The notes under the pieces were generated by a model. That model was not told where the DNA came from, did not search any database, and worked only from the letters and a program-made list of their open reading frames with translations. A stretch of DNA of 64,000 nt from VRUE01 sp963704505 (lineage in GTDB: Bacteria > Actinomycetota > Thermoleophilia > Solirubrobacterales > 70-9): positions 2,914,001 to 2,978,000 of the forward strand of contig OY969912.1 in the NCBI GenBank assembly GCA_963704505.1, in the 5' to 3' direction. The position numbers were made by a program, and so were the translations under genes. How positions within the stretch are numbered: the stretch's first letter is position 1; each line of letters starts with the position of its first letter. Positions 1 through 8,394 of the stretch are shown here, in pieces.

Positions 1-628
1 CGACGAAGAGGTGGGCGCCGCCGACCATCGCCGCCAGCCCGACCAGTAGCTGGAGCACGCAGAGGCCCAGCGCCGGGTCGGTGCGCCGCTCCGGGCGGCG
101 GTCGAAGACGAGCGGGTTGAGGGTCTCCTCGCCCTGGACCTCCCCCCCGGCCCGCAGCGTCCTGGTCACATAGAAGAGGTAGGCGGCCACGAAGGCGATC
201 CCGATCACGATGCGCACGCCCGCCGGCGGCCCCCATGAGAGGGCGCCGGCGGCGGCGAAGAAGGCGAGGAAGAACAGCAGGTCGCGCTCCAGGGTCGGGC
301 CGTGGGCTTCCAGGCGGATGCCCTGTGCGCGGCGGTCCCGATAGAGGAAGGCGAAGAGGCCGACGAGACCCATCGCCAGGGTCGCGAGCAGGAAAGGGGC
401 GCCGACGATCGCCCCGATCGCGACGTCTTCGGAGCCCTCGGTGGCGTCGAGCAGGGCGACGATCGCGATCAGGGTCTCGGGGGTCGCCGTGCCGACCGCG
501 GCGAGGATGCTGCCGACCGCCCCCTCCCCCAGCCCGAGGCGGTGGCCGATCCACTCGATCGCGTTGGTGAAGAGCAGGGCGCCGGCCAGGACCATGGCGA
601 AGCTGACGATCAGCAGGACGTAGCTCAT
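1..628 (-). CDS. Sodium/calcium exchanger family membrane protein (partial)
   Basis: The gene runs off the left edge, so only the N-terminal ~209 residues are visible. They are hydrophobic with several membrane spans and contain an alpha-repeat of the cation/Ca2+ antiporter (CaCA) type: GTATPETLIAIVALL followed by AIGAIVGAPFLLATL, matching the G-x-x-x-(T/L)PE...G(S/A)xxxN pattern in which the acidic residue binds the cation. The ATG at 626-628 follows shortly after the stop of the next exchanger gene on the same strand (stop 657-659), so the two are probably co-transcribed. It should export Ca2+ or a related cation in exchange for Na+ or H+. The exact ion is not readable from the sequence, and the second alpha-repeat lies outside the window. 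Confidence 0.85.
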   Translation of the reverse strand, partial: MSYVLLIVSFAMVLAGALLFTNAIEWIGHRLGLGEGAVGSILAAVGTATPETLIAIVALLDATEGSEDVAIGAIVGAPFLLATLAMGLVGLFAFLYRDRRAQGIRLEAHGPTLERDLLFFLAFFAAAGALSWGPPAGVRIVIGIAFVAAYLFYVTRTLRAGGEVQGEETLNPLVFDRRPERRTDPALGLCVLQLLVGLAAMVGGAHLFV

Positions 629-656
629 GGGCAGGCCTCGAGCCTACGGCAGCCGG

Positions 657-1832
657 TCAGGCGTAATAGAAGGCGATGCCGAAGACGAGGTAGACCGCGA
701 GCAGCTGGACACCCTCGAACCAGGTCGACTCGCCGTCCTGGGTGACGTAATTGGCGATCAGGATCGCGATCAGGATCGCCCCCAGCTCGAAGCCGTTGAA
801 GACGAGGGCCAGCGGGTGCGGGCCGATGAAGAACGACGCGAGAACCAGGACGGGGGCGACGAACAGGGCGACCTGGGCGCTCGAGCCGATCGCAATGTTG
901 ACCGCGAGGTCCATCTTGTCCTTGCGGGCGACTAGGACCGCCACCCAATGCTCGGCGGCGTTGCCGACGATCGCGACGACGATCACGCCGATGAAGAACT
1001 CGGAGAGGCCCGCCGACTTCGAAGCTTCGCTGATCGAGCCGACCAGGACCTCGGACATGACCCCGACCAGAACGCCGGCGATCGCCAGCGCGATCACCGA
1101 CTTGCGCACCGACCACCCCCAGCTGTCCTCGTCCTCATACTCGGGATTGAAGAGGTCACGATGGGTCTTCAGCGAAAAGACCAGGCCGAGGACGTAGGTG
1201 ACGATCAGAACGCCGGCGACGGCGAGCGAAAGGTGCTCGACGGTCGAGCCGTAGTCGATCAGCTCGGCCCCGGGCTGCGGCAGGCCCTTACCCTCGACCA
1301 GCTCGAAGATCGCGGGCATGATCAGCGCCGCGGCGGCGAGCAGGAGCATCGAGGTCTGGACGCTGGCGCTGGTCCTGCTGAAGGTCTGTTTCTCGCGGCC
1401 AATCCCGCCGGCGAGCATGGCGCCGCCGAGGACGAGCAGGATGTTGCCGATGATCGAGCCGACGATCGAGGCTTTGACGACCTCGTGCAGCCCCTGGCCG
1501 AGGGCAAAGAGGGCGATGATCAGCTCCGGCGCGTTGCCGAATGTGACGTTCAGGAGGCCGCCGATCCCCGGGCCCGACTTCGCCGACAGCTCCTCCGTCG
1601 CCCGCCCCATCAGCGCCGCCGTGGGAATGATCCCGAGTGCCGCCGTGGCGAAGACGAGCCCCGCCGTGGCGCCGGCGATGTCCAGTGCCAGGGCGACCGG
1701 AATCAGCGGCGCCAGCAGGTAGGGCCAGCCGTATGGACTCTTGAAGAAGGCCGCGTTGAAGCGGCGAGCGTCTACTGGAGCTGTTTCACGCACTTCTGCA
1801 GATCGGCCGACGTGTTGGCGCCCTGCACGCAT
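657..1832 (-). CDS. Calcium/proton antiporter, CaxA type
   Basis: A 391-residue polytopic protein of the Ca2+/H+ exchanger (CAX) family. Both hallmark repeats are visible: GLLNVTFGNAPELIIALFAL around residue 95 and IVAIVGNAAEHWVAVLVA around residue 300, each carrying the acidic ion-binding residue after GNA(P/A)E. Family members move Ca2+ out of the cytoplasm against protons. The start is uncertain. The longest frame begins at ATG 1832 and overlaps the upstream lipoprotein gene by 61 nt; a GTG at 1793 would shorten the overlap and still leave the whole membrane domain. Neither has an obvious ribosome binding site. It is followed on the same strand by a second exchanger gene. Confidence 0.9.
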   Translation of the reverse strand: MRAGRQHVGRSAEVRETAPVDARRFNAAFFKSPYGWPYLLAPLIPVALALDIAGATAGLVFATAALGIIPTAALMGRATEELSAKSGPGIGGLLNVTFGNAPELIIALFALGQGLHEVVKASIVGSIIGNILLVLGGAMLAGGIGREKQTFSRTSASVQTSMLLLAAAALIMPAIFELVEGKGLPQPGAELIDYGSTVEHLSLAVAGVLIVTYVLGLVFSLKTHRDLFNPEYEDEDSWGWSVRKSVIALAIAGVLVGVMSEVLVGSISEASKSAGLSEFFIGVIVVAIVGNAAEHWVAVLVARKDKMDLAVNIAIGSSAQVALFVAPVLVLASFFIGPHPLALVFNGFELGAILIAILIANYVTQDGESTWFEGVQLLAVYLVFGIAFYYA

Positions 1833-2938
1833 TCGAGGTACTTCTGCGGCGCTTCGGAGTCGGGTGCCTGGGCCTGGCCCGTGCCGCCGCCGCCGGAGCC
1901 CGCGGAGCCGCCGGAGCCCTCGATCCCGCCGAGGGCCGAGCCGAGGCCGCCGCTGCTTCCGCCCAGGCCTTCGAGCAGGCCTCCGAGGCCGTTGCCGCCC
2001 TGGGTGGCTTCGAGCAGTTCGAGCGGGTTGACGCCGAGCTTGGCGAACAAGCCTTCGAGCGGCTTGGCGTCGGTCGGGGCGCTGATCTCCTGCCCTTCGT
2101 TGACTTCGTTGAGCGCCAGGTCGAAGTCGAGGTCGACCTTTTCCGTGCTGCCCTTCGGCTCAAGCGAGAGTTCGGCGGTGATCCTGCGGATGATCTGGTC
2201 GTCGCCGACGTAGACGACGGCGTGCGCGGACTGGATCGCGTCTTCGAGTTCACCGCGGGATTCTTCGAGTTCGCTGAGCGGCAGGGTTTCGCCGGTCGAT
2301 TCGAGCTGCGCGGCGCAGGCCGGGTTCTTGGCGAGCGTTTCGACCTGGTCGATCGCCTTCGAGACGTTGAGGTCGCCGCTCACCTTGGTCGTGTCGGTGC
2401 CGCCGACGTCTTCGCTGCCTTCGTTCTTGAGGTTGTCCATGAACTGGCTGACTTCGAGGCCGGTGGCCGCTTTCTGGCAGGCGGTCGTTTCTTCGGCGCC
2501 GCCGTTTTCGTCCTGGGCCTGGTTCATCGCCGATTCGATGAAGCTGTAGGTCGTCGGGTCGACTTCGTAGTCGGTCCCTTCGTAATCGATGAAGGCTTCG
2601 TTGGGGAGCAGCACGAGGCCGCCTTCGAAGTTGATGTCTTTGCCGGCGATCGAGCCGCCCGCTTCGACCGCGACGTCGAGTTCCGGCGCCTTGCCTTTTT
2701 CGCCCGCCTGAAACGGCCCGTTGGCGTTGACGGAGATGCTGCCGCCTTCGTCGCCGCTGACGTCGATCTTGGCGGTGAGGTCGAGGTCGGCGCTTTCTAC
2801 GCCTTCGAAGGTCGCGCCCTTGAGCACTTCTTCGGGCTTCTCGTCGCTGCTGCTACTGCTGCTCGAGCCGCAGGCGGCGAGCGCGGTCGCGAGCGCGGCG
2901 ATGGCGATGAAGACGAAAAGGGCGCGAAAGCGGTTCAA
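1772..2938 (-). CDS. Lipoprotein with C-terminal Gly-rich segment
   Basis: The protein (388 residues) starts at a TTG (2936-2938) preceded by GGGAGG, giving a signal peptide that ends in a lipobox (ATALAACGSSSS), so the mature protein is lipid-anchored outside the membrane. The body, rich in beta-strand-like alternation and acidic residues, resembles LppX/LprG-like or DUF6612-like lipoproteins, but I cannot assign it firmly. The last ~90 residues are a Gly/Ser-rich linker ending in a short region with two cysteines (YLECVQG...LQKCVKQL). The longer reading frame that extends upstream to 3265 has no lipoprotein-like start and overlaps two other genes, so I rejected it. No ligand can be named. 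Confidence 0.75.
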   Translation of the reverse strand: MNRFRALFVFIAIAALATALAACGSSSSSSSDEKPEEVLKGATFEGVESADLDLTAKIDVSGDEGGSISVNANGPFQAGEKGKAPELDVAVEAGGSIAGKDINFEGGLVLLPNEAFIDYEGTDYEVDPTTYSFIESAMNQAQDENGGAEETTACQKAATGLEVSQFMDNLKNEGSEDVGGTDTTKVSGDLNVSKAIDQVETLAKNPACAAQLESTGETLPLSELEESRGELEDAIQSAHAVVYVGDDQIIRRITAELSLEPKGSTEKVDLDFDLALNEVNEGQEISAPTDAKPLEGLFAKLGVNPLELLEATQGGNGLGGLLEGLGGSSGGLGSALGGIEGSGGSAGSGGGGTGQAQAPDSEAPQKYLECVQGANTSADLQKCVKQLQ

Positions 2939-2985
2939 GGCGGGGATCCTCCCGGGTCGTGAAAGCGAGCGCCGGATAGTAAGGC

Positions 2986-3216
2986 CTAGGGCGACGGCGA
3001 GGTCTCGACGCGGTGCGGCGTTTGGGTCGAGATATTCAAAGCGAGCGGGAAGAGGAAGGCGCCCAGGAAGATCAGGACGACGCCGGCCGCGACCAGCCAT
3101 TTTGCCCCCGAGAGGTGGCCGAGGATGCCGATCGCGAAGCCGCTGAGCATGACCGCGATGTAGGGACCGATGCTGTGCGGGAGCGCGACGGCGATTGGCA
3201 GGCAGAGGTCGACCAC
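2986..3216 (-). CDS. Small two-TM membrane protein
   Basis: About 76 residues with two hydrophobic segments (SIGPYIAVMLSGFAIGIL and WLVAAGVVLIFLGAFLFPLAL). I chose GTG 3214-3216 because a GATAAT box (complement of 3225-3230) lies 8 nt upstream, the spacing seen at other apparently leaderless genes here; TTG at 3225 is the alternative. It is transcribed divergently from the MoxR gene, whose own -10 box overlaps on the other strand. Function is unknown. Confidence 0.6.
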   Translation of the reverse strand: MVDLCLPIAVALPHSIGPYIAVMLSGFAIGILGHLSGAKWLVAAGVVLIFLGAFLFPLALNISTQTPHRVETSPSP

Positions 3217-3226
3217 GGCCCCCAAT

Positions 3227-3232
3227 TATCAT
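3227..3232 (+). promoter_or_regulatory. -10 box of leaderless moxR-type gene
   Basis: TATCAT lies 7 nt before the ATG at 3240, so transcription would begin at or next to the start codon. On the other strand GATAAT (3225-3230) serves the divergent small membrane gene, so the two promoters overlap. This is a pattern match only. Confidence 0.5.
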
Positions 3233-3239
3233 CGCCGGC

Positions 3240-4130
3240 ATGGCGGTCAGCTCGGTGGCAGACACGAAGGAGGCTCTGGCGGGTGCCGGCTACCTCGCCG
3301 ACGAGCCCGCCGCTCTGGTCTCTTTCCTCGCTCAGCGCCTCGAGAAGCCGGTCCTCGTCGAGGGCCCGGCGGGAGTCGGCAAGACCGAGCTGGCGAAGGC
3401 GCTCTCGCGGTCCACCGGCCGCGAGCTGATCCGCCTCCAGTGCTACGAGGGCCTCGACGAGGCGAAGGCACTCTACGAGTGGAACTACCGCAAGCAGCTG
3501 CTGCGGATCCAGGCCGGCGGCGATCAGAGCGGCGGCGATTGGGACTCGGTCCAGGACGACATCTTCAGCAACGAGTTCCTGCTCGACCGGCCGCTGATGC
3601 AGGCGATTGCCAGCCCGGAGCCGGTCGTCCTGCTGATCGACGAGATCGACAAGACCGACCAGGAGTTCGAGGCGATGCTGCTCGAGCTGCTCTCCGACTT
3701 CCAGATCACGATCCCCGAGCTCGGCCAGGTGTCGGCGACGACGATGCCGATCGTCGTCCTCACCTCGAACAACTCGCGGGAGCTGACCGAGGCGCTGAAG
3801 CGGCGCTGCCTCTACCTCTGGCTCGACTACCCCGACCTCGAGCGCGAGATGGAAATCGTCCGGCTCCACGCTCCTGAGCTGCCCGAGGCGCTCGCTCGGC
3901 GCATGGTCGAGGTGGTGCGCATGGTCCGCGACCTCGATCTGAAGAAGCCGCCCTCGATCGCCGAGTCGATCGACTGGGCTCGGACCCTGCTGCTGATGGG
4001 CTCGACGGACATAGACCGGGAGACGTTCGAGCAGTCGATGTCGATCATCGTCAAGCACCGGACCGACATCGACCTGGTCGCCGATCGGGTCGGGGTCAAA
4101 CTCGCCCAGCCGTCCAGCCCTACCGCCTGA
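3240..4130 (+). CDS. MoxR-family AAA+ ATPase
   Basis: A 296-residue AAA+ protein. The Walker A motif GPAGVGKT is at residues 42-49, Walker B VVLLIDEIDK around 128-137, and sensor-1 TSNNSREL around 180, with an arginine-finger region EALKRRC just after. MoxR ATPases act as chaperones that activate or insert cofactors in partner enzymes, usually with a VWA-domain partner. That partner is very likely the CoxE-like protein at 6431-7837, although here the two genes are separated by an ABC transporter on the opposite strand. The start ATG 3240 fits a leaderless promoter; the in-frame codons upstream to 3195 run into the divergent gene. Confidence 0.9.
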   Translation: MAVSSVADTKEALAGAGYLADEPAALVSFLAQRLEKPVLVEGPAGVGKTELAKALSRSTGRELIRLQCYEGLDEAKALYEWNYRKQLLRIQAGGDQSGGDWDSVQDDIFSNEFLLDRPLMQAIASPEPVVLLIDEIDKTDQEFEAMLLELLSDFQITIPELGQVSATTMPIVVLTSNNSRELTEALKRRCLYLWLDYPDLEREMEIVRLHAPELPEALARRMVEVVRMVRDLDLKKPPSIAESIDWARTLLLMGSTDIDRETFEQSMSIIVKHRTDIDLVADRVGVKLAQPSSPTA

Positions 4131-4149
4131 GCCACCTTCCAAGAGCGTC

Positions 4150-4836
4150 CTAGGAGGCGAAGAACTCGGCGACCTCGTCGGCGTCGGGCGCCCCGTCGTA
4201 CTCGAGGTGTCCGTCGCGGATCCCGACGCAGCGGCCGGCGGCGGCGATCACGTCGGGCCGGTGGGTGGAGACGATCACCGCGGCGCCCCCGGCGCGCGCC
4301 TCGCCGAGCAACTCGAAGAGGACCGCGCGACTGGGTGGGTCGAGGCCGTCGAAGGGCTCGTCGGCGATCAGGACCGAGAAGGGGCGGACGAAGGCGATCG
4401 CGATCGAGGCCTTCTGGCGCGTCCCGTGGCTGAGCTCGGCGGGCAGGGCATCGCGCCACTCCTCGAGGCCGAGCCGCGCGAGCAGGGAGTCGATGCGCGG
4501 AGCGGGGTCCTCGACTCCGTGAAGCGCCGCCACATAACCGAGGTGCTCGCCGACGCTCAGGTCGTCGTAGAAGACCGGGGTGTCGGGCAGGTAGGACAAC
4601 GCCGCGCGTGCCTCGATCGAACCCGCCTCGGCGGCGCCGACCTCGACCGAGCCCGAGGTCGGCTCCAGCAACCCGGCGGCGAGGGTCAGGAATGTCGTCT
4701 TGCCGGCGCCGTTGGGGCCGACCAGGGCGACGAGCTCCCCGGTGGCGACCTCGAGGTCGAAGGAGCCGAGCGCGATGAAGCCGTCGTAGGTACGGCCCAG
4801 ACCACGGGCCCGCATCGCAGGTGGGGTGGTGCTCAT
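4150..4836 (-). CDS. ABC transporter ATP-binding protein
   Basis: A 228-residue ATPase subunit with Walker A GPNGAGKTT (about residues 40-48), a signature motif in variant form (LSHGTRQK) and Walker B VLIADEPFDGLDP. The simple-export (drug/ABC-2) style and its partner, a large membrane protein whose stop overlaps this ATG by 4 nt (ATGA), suggest an ABC-2-type exporter or membrane-remodelling system. The substrate is not identifiable. Confidence 0.9.
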   Translation of the reverse strand: MSTTPPAMRARGLGRTYDGFIALGSFDLEVATGELVALVGPNGAGKTTFLTLAAGLLEPTSGSVEVGAAEAGSIEARAALSYLPDTPVFYDDLSVGEHLGYVAALHGVEDPAPRIDSLLARLGLEEWRDALPAELSHGTRQKASIAIAFVRPFSVLIADEPFDGLDPPSRAVLFELLGEARAGGAAVIVSTHRPDVIAAAGRCVGIRDGHLEYDGAPDADEVAEFFAS

Positions 4837-6413
4837 GGTGCCTCCAGGCTGTCGCGTTTGGTGAAGCGGGCGCCGAGGATCGAGACGAGCACGGCGGCGA
4901 CCAGGGCGACCGCGAGCGCGCCTCCCGCCGCCGCCGGTGGCGCCGCCCCGCCGCTCTTCTCGGCGGCCTGCGCGACCAACGTCGGCAGGCCGACGACCAG
5001 AGCGGCGCCGATCGGGGGCGCCGCGGAGACCGCGTAGCCGATCTGCGGGGTCAGCAGGTACTGATACGGGTCGGCGCTGGCGCTGAACGCGGCGCAGCAG
5101 GACAGGGCCGCGGCGACCGGGAAGCAGATGACCGCGCCGACCCCGAGGGCGATCGCCGGCTCACCGCCGATCAACCCGGCGGAGGCGGCGCCGATCATGA
5201 CCACCGCCGCGAGCGCGGCGCTCGGCGCCAGGAGGTGGTGGGTGATCAGGGTGGAGGCTCGGATCGGCAGCAGCTGGCGCCGGGTGGGATGGTCGGCCTC
5301 CTGCGCGAGTGGCTCGATGAAGTCGAGTGCGGCGACGAAGAGCAGCAGGCCGGGGACGAAGAGTGCGGCCGGCGCGGCGCTCCAGGCACCCGCCGCAACC
5401 GCGCCTGCCGCGACGCCGATCACGACGGCGCGGACGACCCGGGCGAGGGGCCAGCGCAGCAGGCTCTGCCAGCCGCGCCGCCAGACCGGGTTCCCACCGG
5501 ACCCCCCCACCCCGACCCGAAGCCAGGGGCGCCGGCGCGGCCGCTCCGACGCGAGCTGGCGGCGCAGCAGGATGACCGTGCGCAGGTCCTGGACCGAGGC
5601 CGAGAAGCGCAGCTCTGCGGTCAGCGCCGCGCGGCGCCGGGCCGCCTCGAGCAGGATCCCGCCGACCCCGGAAAGACCGATCGCGGCGAGCGCCGCCACC
5701 AGCACGAGGCCGAGCCCGGCAAGCGCGACCCGGGCACCGCTCTGCAGCGGCAGCGTCGCCAGGTCACCGAGCATCGTCGCCGGCGAGCTGTTCCAGCCGA
5801 GCGCCAGGTCCAGCCCCGACCACAGGACCAGGGCGCCGCCGGCCAGGCCCGCGACCACCGGTCGGATGCGGCGCCCGCTGGCCAGAAGCGCACCGCCGAG
5901 GACGCAGAGCGGAAGCACGGCGCCGAAGAGCGCCAGGGAAGCGAGCCACTCGACCGGCGATCCGGGCAGGCGGCGAAAGACGAAGTTGCCGATCGCGGCG
6001 CCGGCGACGGCTCCTACGAGGACGCCGATCCGCATCTGGCGCAGTGCCGCCGGGCGCAGCGCGAAGCCACGGTCCAGCGGCGCCAGCAGGACGTACTGGA
6101 CCTCCGCCGCCTCGATCGCCAGCGGCCCGCCCCGGGCGCCGCTGCGCAGCCCGGCGAGGGCGCCGACGGCGACGACCAGCCCCAGAACCGCCGGGCCGTG
6201 CGTGCGCAGCGAGTCGATCGCGTCCGGCGTGGCCGGGGCCTCGTTGATCGCGCCGGCGAGGAGCGCCAGCCCGATTCCGGCGAAGATCGCCGTGACGTAG
6301 ACGCGGTAAAGGACCTCCATGACGTCGAGCCGCTCGACGTAGCGGCCGCGGCGGGCCGAGCGCATATCGCGCAGGGCCGCCTCCGCCCCGCCCTCTGCCC
6401 GACCCGGTCCCAT
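4833..6413 (-). CDS. Large ABC-2-type membrane subunit
   Basis: About 526 residues with roughly 10-12 hydrophobic spans and no soluble domain. It is translationally coupled to the ATPase gene downstream (ATGA overlap at 4833-4836), so it is most likely the permease of that transporter. It belongs to the diffuse class of actinobacterial ABC-2 membrane proteins with 500 or more residues. I chose ATG 6413 rather than the longer frame starting at 6476, because the longer one would run through the start of the divergent VWA gene (6431). The substrate is unknown. Confidence 0.75.
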   Translation of the reverse strand: MGPGRAEGGAEAALRDMRSARRGRYVERLDVMEVLYRVYVTAIFAGIGLALLAGAINEAPATPDAIDSLRTHGPAVLGLVVAVGALAGLRSGARGGPLAIEAAEVQYVLLAPLDRGFALRPAALRQMRIGVLVGAVAGAAIGNFVFRRLPGSPVEWLASLALFGAVLPLCVLGGALLASGRRIRPVVAGLAGGALVLWSGLDLALGWNSSPATMLGDLATLPLQSGARVALAGLGLVLVAALAAIGLSGVGGILLEAARRRAALTAELRFSASVQDLRTVILLRRQLASERPRRRPWLRVGVGGSGGNPVWRRGWQSLLRWPLARVVRAVVIGVAAGAVAAGAWSAAPAALFVPGLLLFVAALDFIEPLAQEADHPTRRQLLPIRASTLITHHLLAPSAALAAVVMIGAASAGLIGGEPAIALGVGAVICFPVAAALSCCAAFSASADPYQYLLTPQIGYAVSAAPPIGAALVVGLPTLVAQAAEKSGGAAPPAAAGGALAVALVAAVLVSILGARFTKRDSLEAP

Positions 6414-6418
6414 CCGCC

Positions 6419-6424
6419 TATTAT
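6419..6424 (+). promoter_or_regulatory. -10 box of leaderless VWA gene
   Basis: TATTAT is placed 6 nt before the ATG at 6431, leaving no room for a Shine-Dalgarno sequence. It lies in the 17-bp gap between two divergent genes. Confidence 0.5.
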
Positions 6425-6430
6425 CGGCCG

Positions 6431-7837
6431 ATGAGCGCCGCCTCGCCCTTCGGGCCACAGGCCGACCCGGGCCCACCGGGAATGGCGGCGAAGCTGCTCG
6501 GCTTCTGCGAGGAGCTTCGCAACGAGGGAATTTCGGTCGGGACCTCCGAGATCCTCGACGCCTTCGCGGCCCTGGAACAGGTCCCCTGGACCTCCCAGGA
6601 CGACTTCCGCGAGGCGCTGGCGGCGACAGTCGCCAAGTCGCAGGACGACCGCCGGCTCTTCGAGCTGATCTTCGAGCGCTGGTTCTTCCGCGTCACCGAG
6701 GCGGAAGCGATCGAACAAGGCATCGGCGAGGAGGGGCAGCGGCACGAGGGGGGCGAGCGGCTCGACATCGAGGAGCTGCGCGAACAGATCAGGCAGGCGA
6801 TCATCGAAGGCGACGAGGGCGAGATGCGCGACCTGGCCCGGCTGGCGATCGCCGCCTTCGGCCGCCAGGGCGAGGGCTCCGGCGTGGTCGGCGTCGACGT
6901 CCAGCGGATCCGCCGCACCCTCGGCCTCTCCGCCGGTACCCAACCCCAGACCGAGGAAGGCGAGGAGCTGCCGCCGATCGACCGCGACCAGCTCAACGCC
7001 TTCGAGCGCCACCTGCGCCGCGAGCTCGAGCGCGAGCTGATCGAGCGCACCTCGACCCTGCCGCCGGCGCGTCCCCTGGCAGACCTCGACCGGGCGCTGC
7101 CCGGCAGCCCCACCCAGGACCTTGCCGCGGTCCATCGCGCCGTCTCTCAGATGAAGCGGCGCCTGGCGACACTCGGCCACGAGCAGCGCGGCCGTCGCAA
7201 GGGGCAAACGGTCGACGTGCGGCGGACCATGCGCGCGTCCCTGGAGACGGGCGGCGTGCCGCTGCGGCTCCGCTACCGCCCGAAGCGCCCGCGCCGCCCG
7301 GAGATCTACGTGCTCTGTGACGTTTCGACTTCGGTGACCTCGGCCAGCGTCTTCTTCCTCTCGGTCCTCCACGCGCTGCATGACTCGTTCCGCAAGCTGC
7401 GCAGCTTCGTCTTCATCGAGCGGATCTCCGAGGTCACCGAGGTCTTCGAGCACGAGCGCGACTTCCGCCTGATCGCCGAGAAGATCTCCAGCGAGGGTGG
7501 CGTCGCCGACGTCTCCGGCTACACCGACTACGGCCGGGTTTGGCTCGAGTTCATCACCGAGATCTCCGACGACCTCGACCCGCGCTCCACCGTGATCGTC
7601 CTCGGCGACGCCCGGACCAACGGCCGCGAGCCGCACGCCGAGGTCTTCGCCCAGATCTCAGAGCGGGCCGGCCGCCTGTTCTGGCTCAACCCCGAGCCGA
7701 AGCTCTACTGGAACTACGGCGACTCGGTGATGGCCGCCTACGAGCGCTATTGCGACGGCGCCTTCGAGTGCTGGACGACCCGCCACCTGGAGAACTTCGT
7801 CAACGTCGTCGCCGGCGGCGTCCCGGCCGGCGATTGA
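6431..7837 (+). CDS. CoxE-like VWA-domain protein
   Basis: A 468-residue protein. The N-terminal ~200 residues are the helical region typical of the CoxE/VWA-containing family, and the C-terminal half holds a von Willebrand A fold with a MIDAS motif DVSTS near residue 297 (D-x-S-x-S) and the later GYTDYG and GDARTNG loops. Members work with a MoxR ATPase to mature or assemble metal-containing enzymes; the MoxR partner is at 3240-4130. Its TGA overlaps the ATG of the next gene by 1 nt, so the phosphatase is co-expressed. No target enzyme such as a CO dehydrogenase is visible in the window. Confidence 0.88.
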   Translation: MSAASPFGPQADPGPPGMAAKLLGFCEELRNEGISVGTSEILDAFAALEQVPWTSQDDFREALAATVAKSQDDRRLFELIFERWFFRVTEAEAIEQGIGEEGQRHEGGERLDIEELREQIRQAIIEGDEGEMRDLARLAIAAFGRQGEGSGVVGVDVQRIRRTLGLSAGTQPQTEEGEELPPIDRDQLNAFERHLRRELERELIERTSTLPPARPLADLDRALPGSPTQDLAAVHRAVSQMKRRLATLGHEQRGRRKGQTVDVRRTMRASLETGGVPLRLRYRPKRPRRPEIYVLCDVSTSVTSASVFFLSVLHALHDSFRKLRSFVFIERISEVTEVFEHERDFRLIAEKISSEGGVADVSGYTDYGRVWLEFITEISDDLDPRSTVIVLGDARTNGREPHAEVFAQISERAGRLFWLNPEPKLYWNYGDSVMAAYERYCDGAFECWTTRHLENFVNVVAGGVPAGD

Positions 7838-8394
7838 TGCGCGCCCTCCTGCTGCGCCACGGCGAGTCCGCGCACAATGCCCACAGCGGGGCCGAGGCGC
7901 TCCCCGACGAGCAGGGGGACCTCCTGACCGAGCTCGGCCGCGAGCAGGCGGAGGCGGCGGCGGAGGGACTGATCGGCCAGGGCATAACGCGGCTGCTCTG
8001 CAGCCCGATGCGGCGGGCACGCGAAACGGCCCGGCCGATCGCGGCCTCGCTCGGGCTCGACCCGGTCGAGGTCCCCCACGCCCACGAGCTCGGCCTTGAA
8101 GCCTTCGAGGACGCGATCGGGCGGGTGCGCAGGCTGAAGGCCGATCTCGAGGAGCTCGACGATGGCGAGCGGCCGCTGCTCGTCACCCACGGGATCTTCA
8201 TCCGCTTCTTTCTGCTCGACTCGGTGCTCGGCGACGAATTCGCGCCGCCGATGGCAGGCAGGATCTGGCACCTGCGCTCGCACAACTGCGGACTGAGTGG
8301 TTTTGAGCCGCGCGGAGCCCTCGACCCCTTCGGCGGCGAAACGCCGGGCTGGACCTGCGTCAGCTGGATGGAGCGGCCATGGGATCCGGCGTGA
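7837..8394 (+). CDS. Histidine phosphatase family protein
   Basis: A 185-residue phosphoglycerate-mutase-like protein. LLRHGES near residue 5 carries the phospho-accepting histidine, CSPMRRARETA supplies the second arginine, and LLVTHG supplies the second catalytic histidine. It is coupled to the VWA gene (TGATG at 7835-7839). These enzymes remove phosphate from small molecules or proteins, and the substrate cannot be told here. Its 3' end overlaps the convergent sulfatase gene by 35 nt. Confidence 0.85.
   Translation: MRALLLRHGESAHNAHSGAEALPDEQGDLLTELGREQAEAAAEGLIGQGITRLLCSPMRRARETARPIAASLGLDPVEVPHAHELGLEAFEDAIGRVRRLKADLEELDDGERPLLVTHGIFIRFFLLDSVLGDEFAPPMAGRIWHLRSHNCGLSGFEPRGALDPFGGETPGWTCVSWMERPWDPA

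Noticed and set aside
2939..3265. Upstream extension of the first lipoprotein gene to 3265
   Set aside because: It overlaps the small membrane gene and the MoxR promoter and destroys the signal peptide position.
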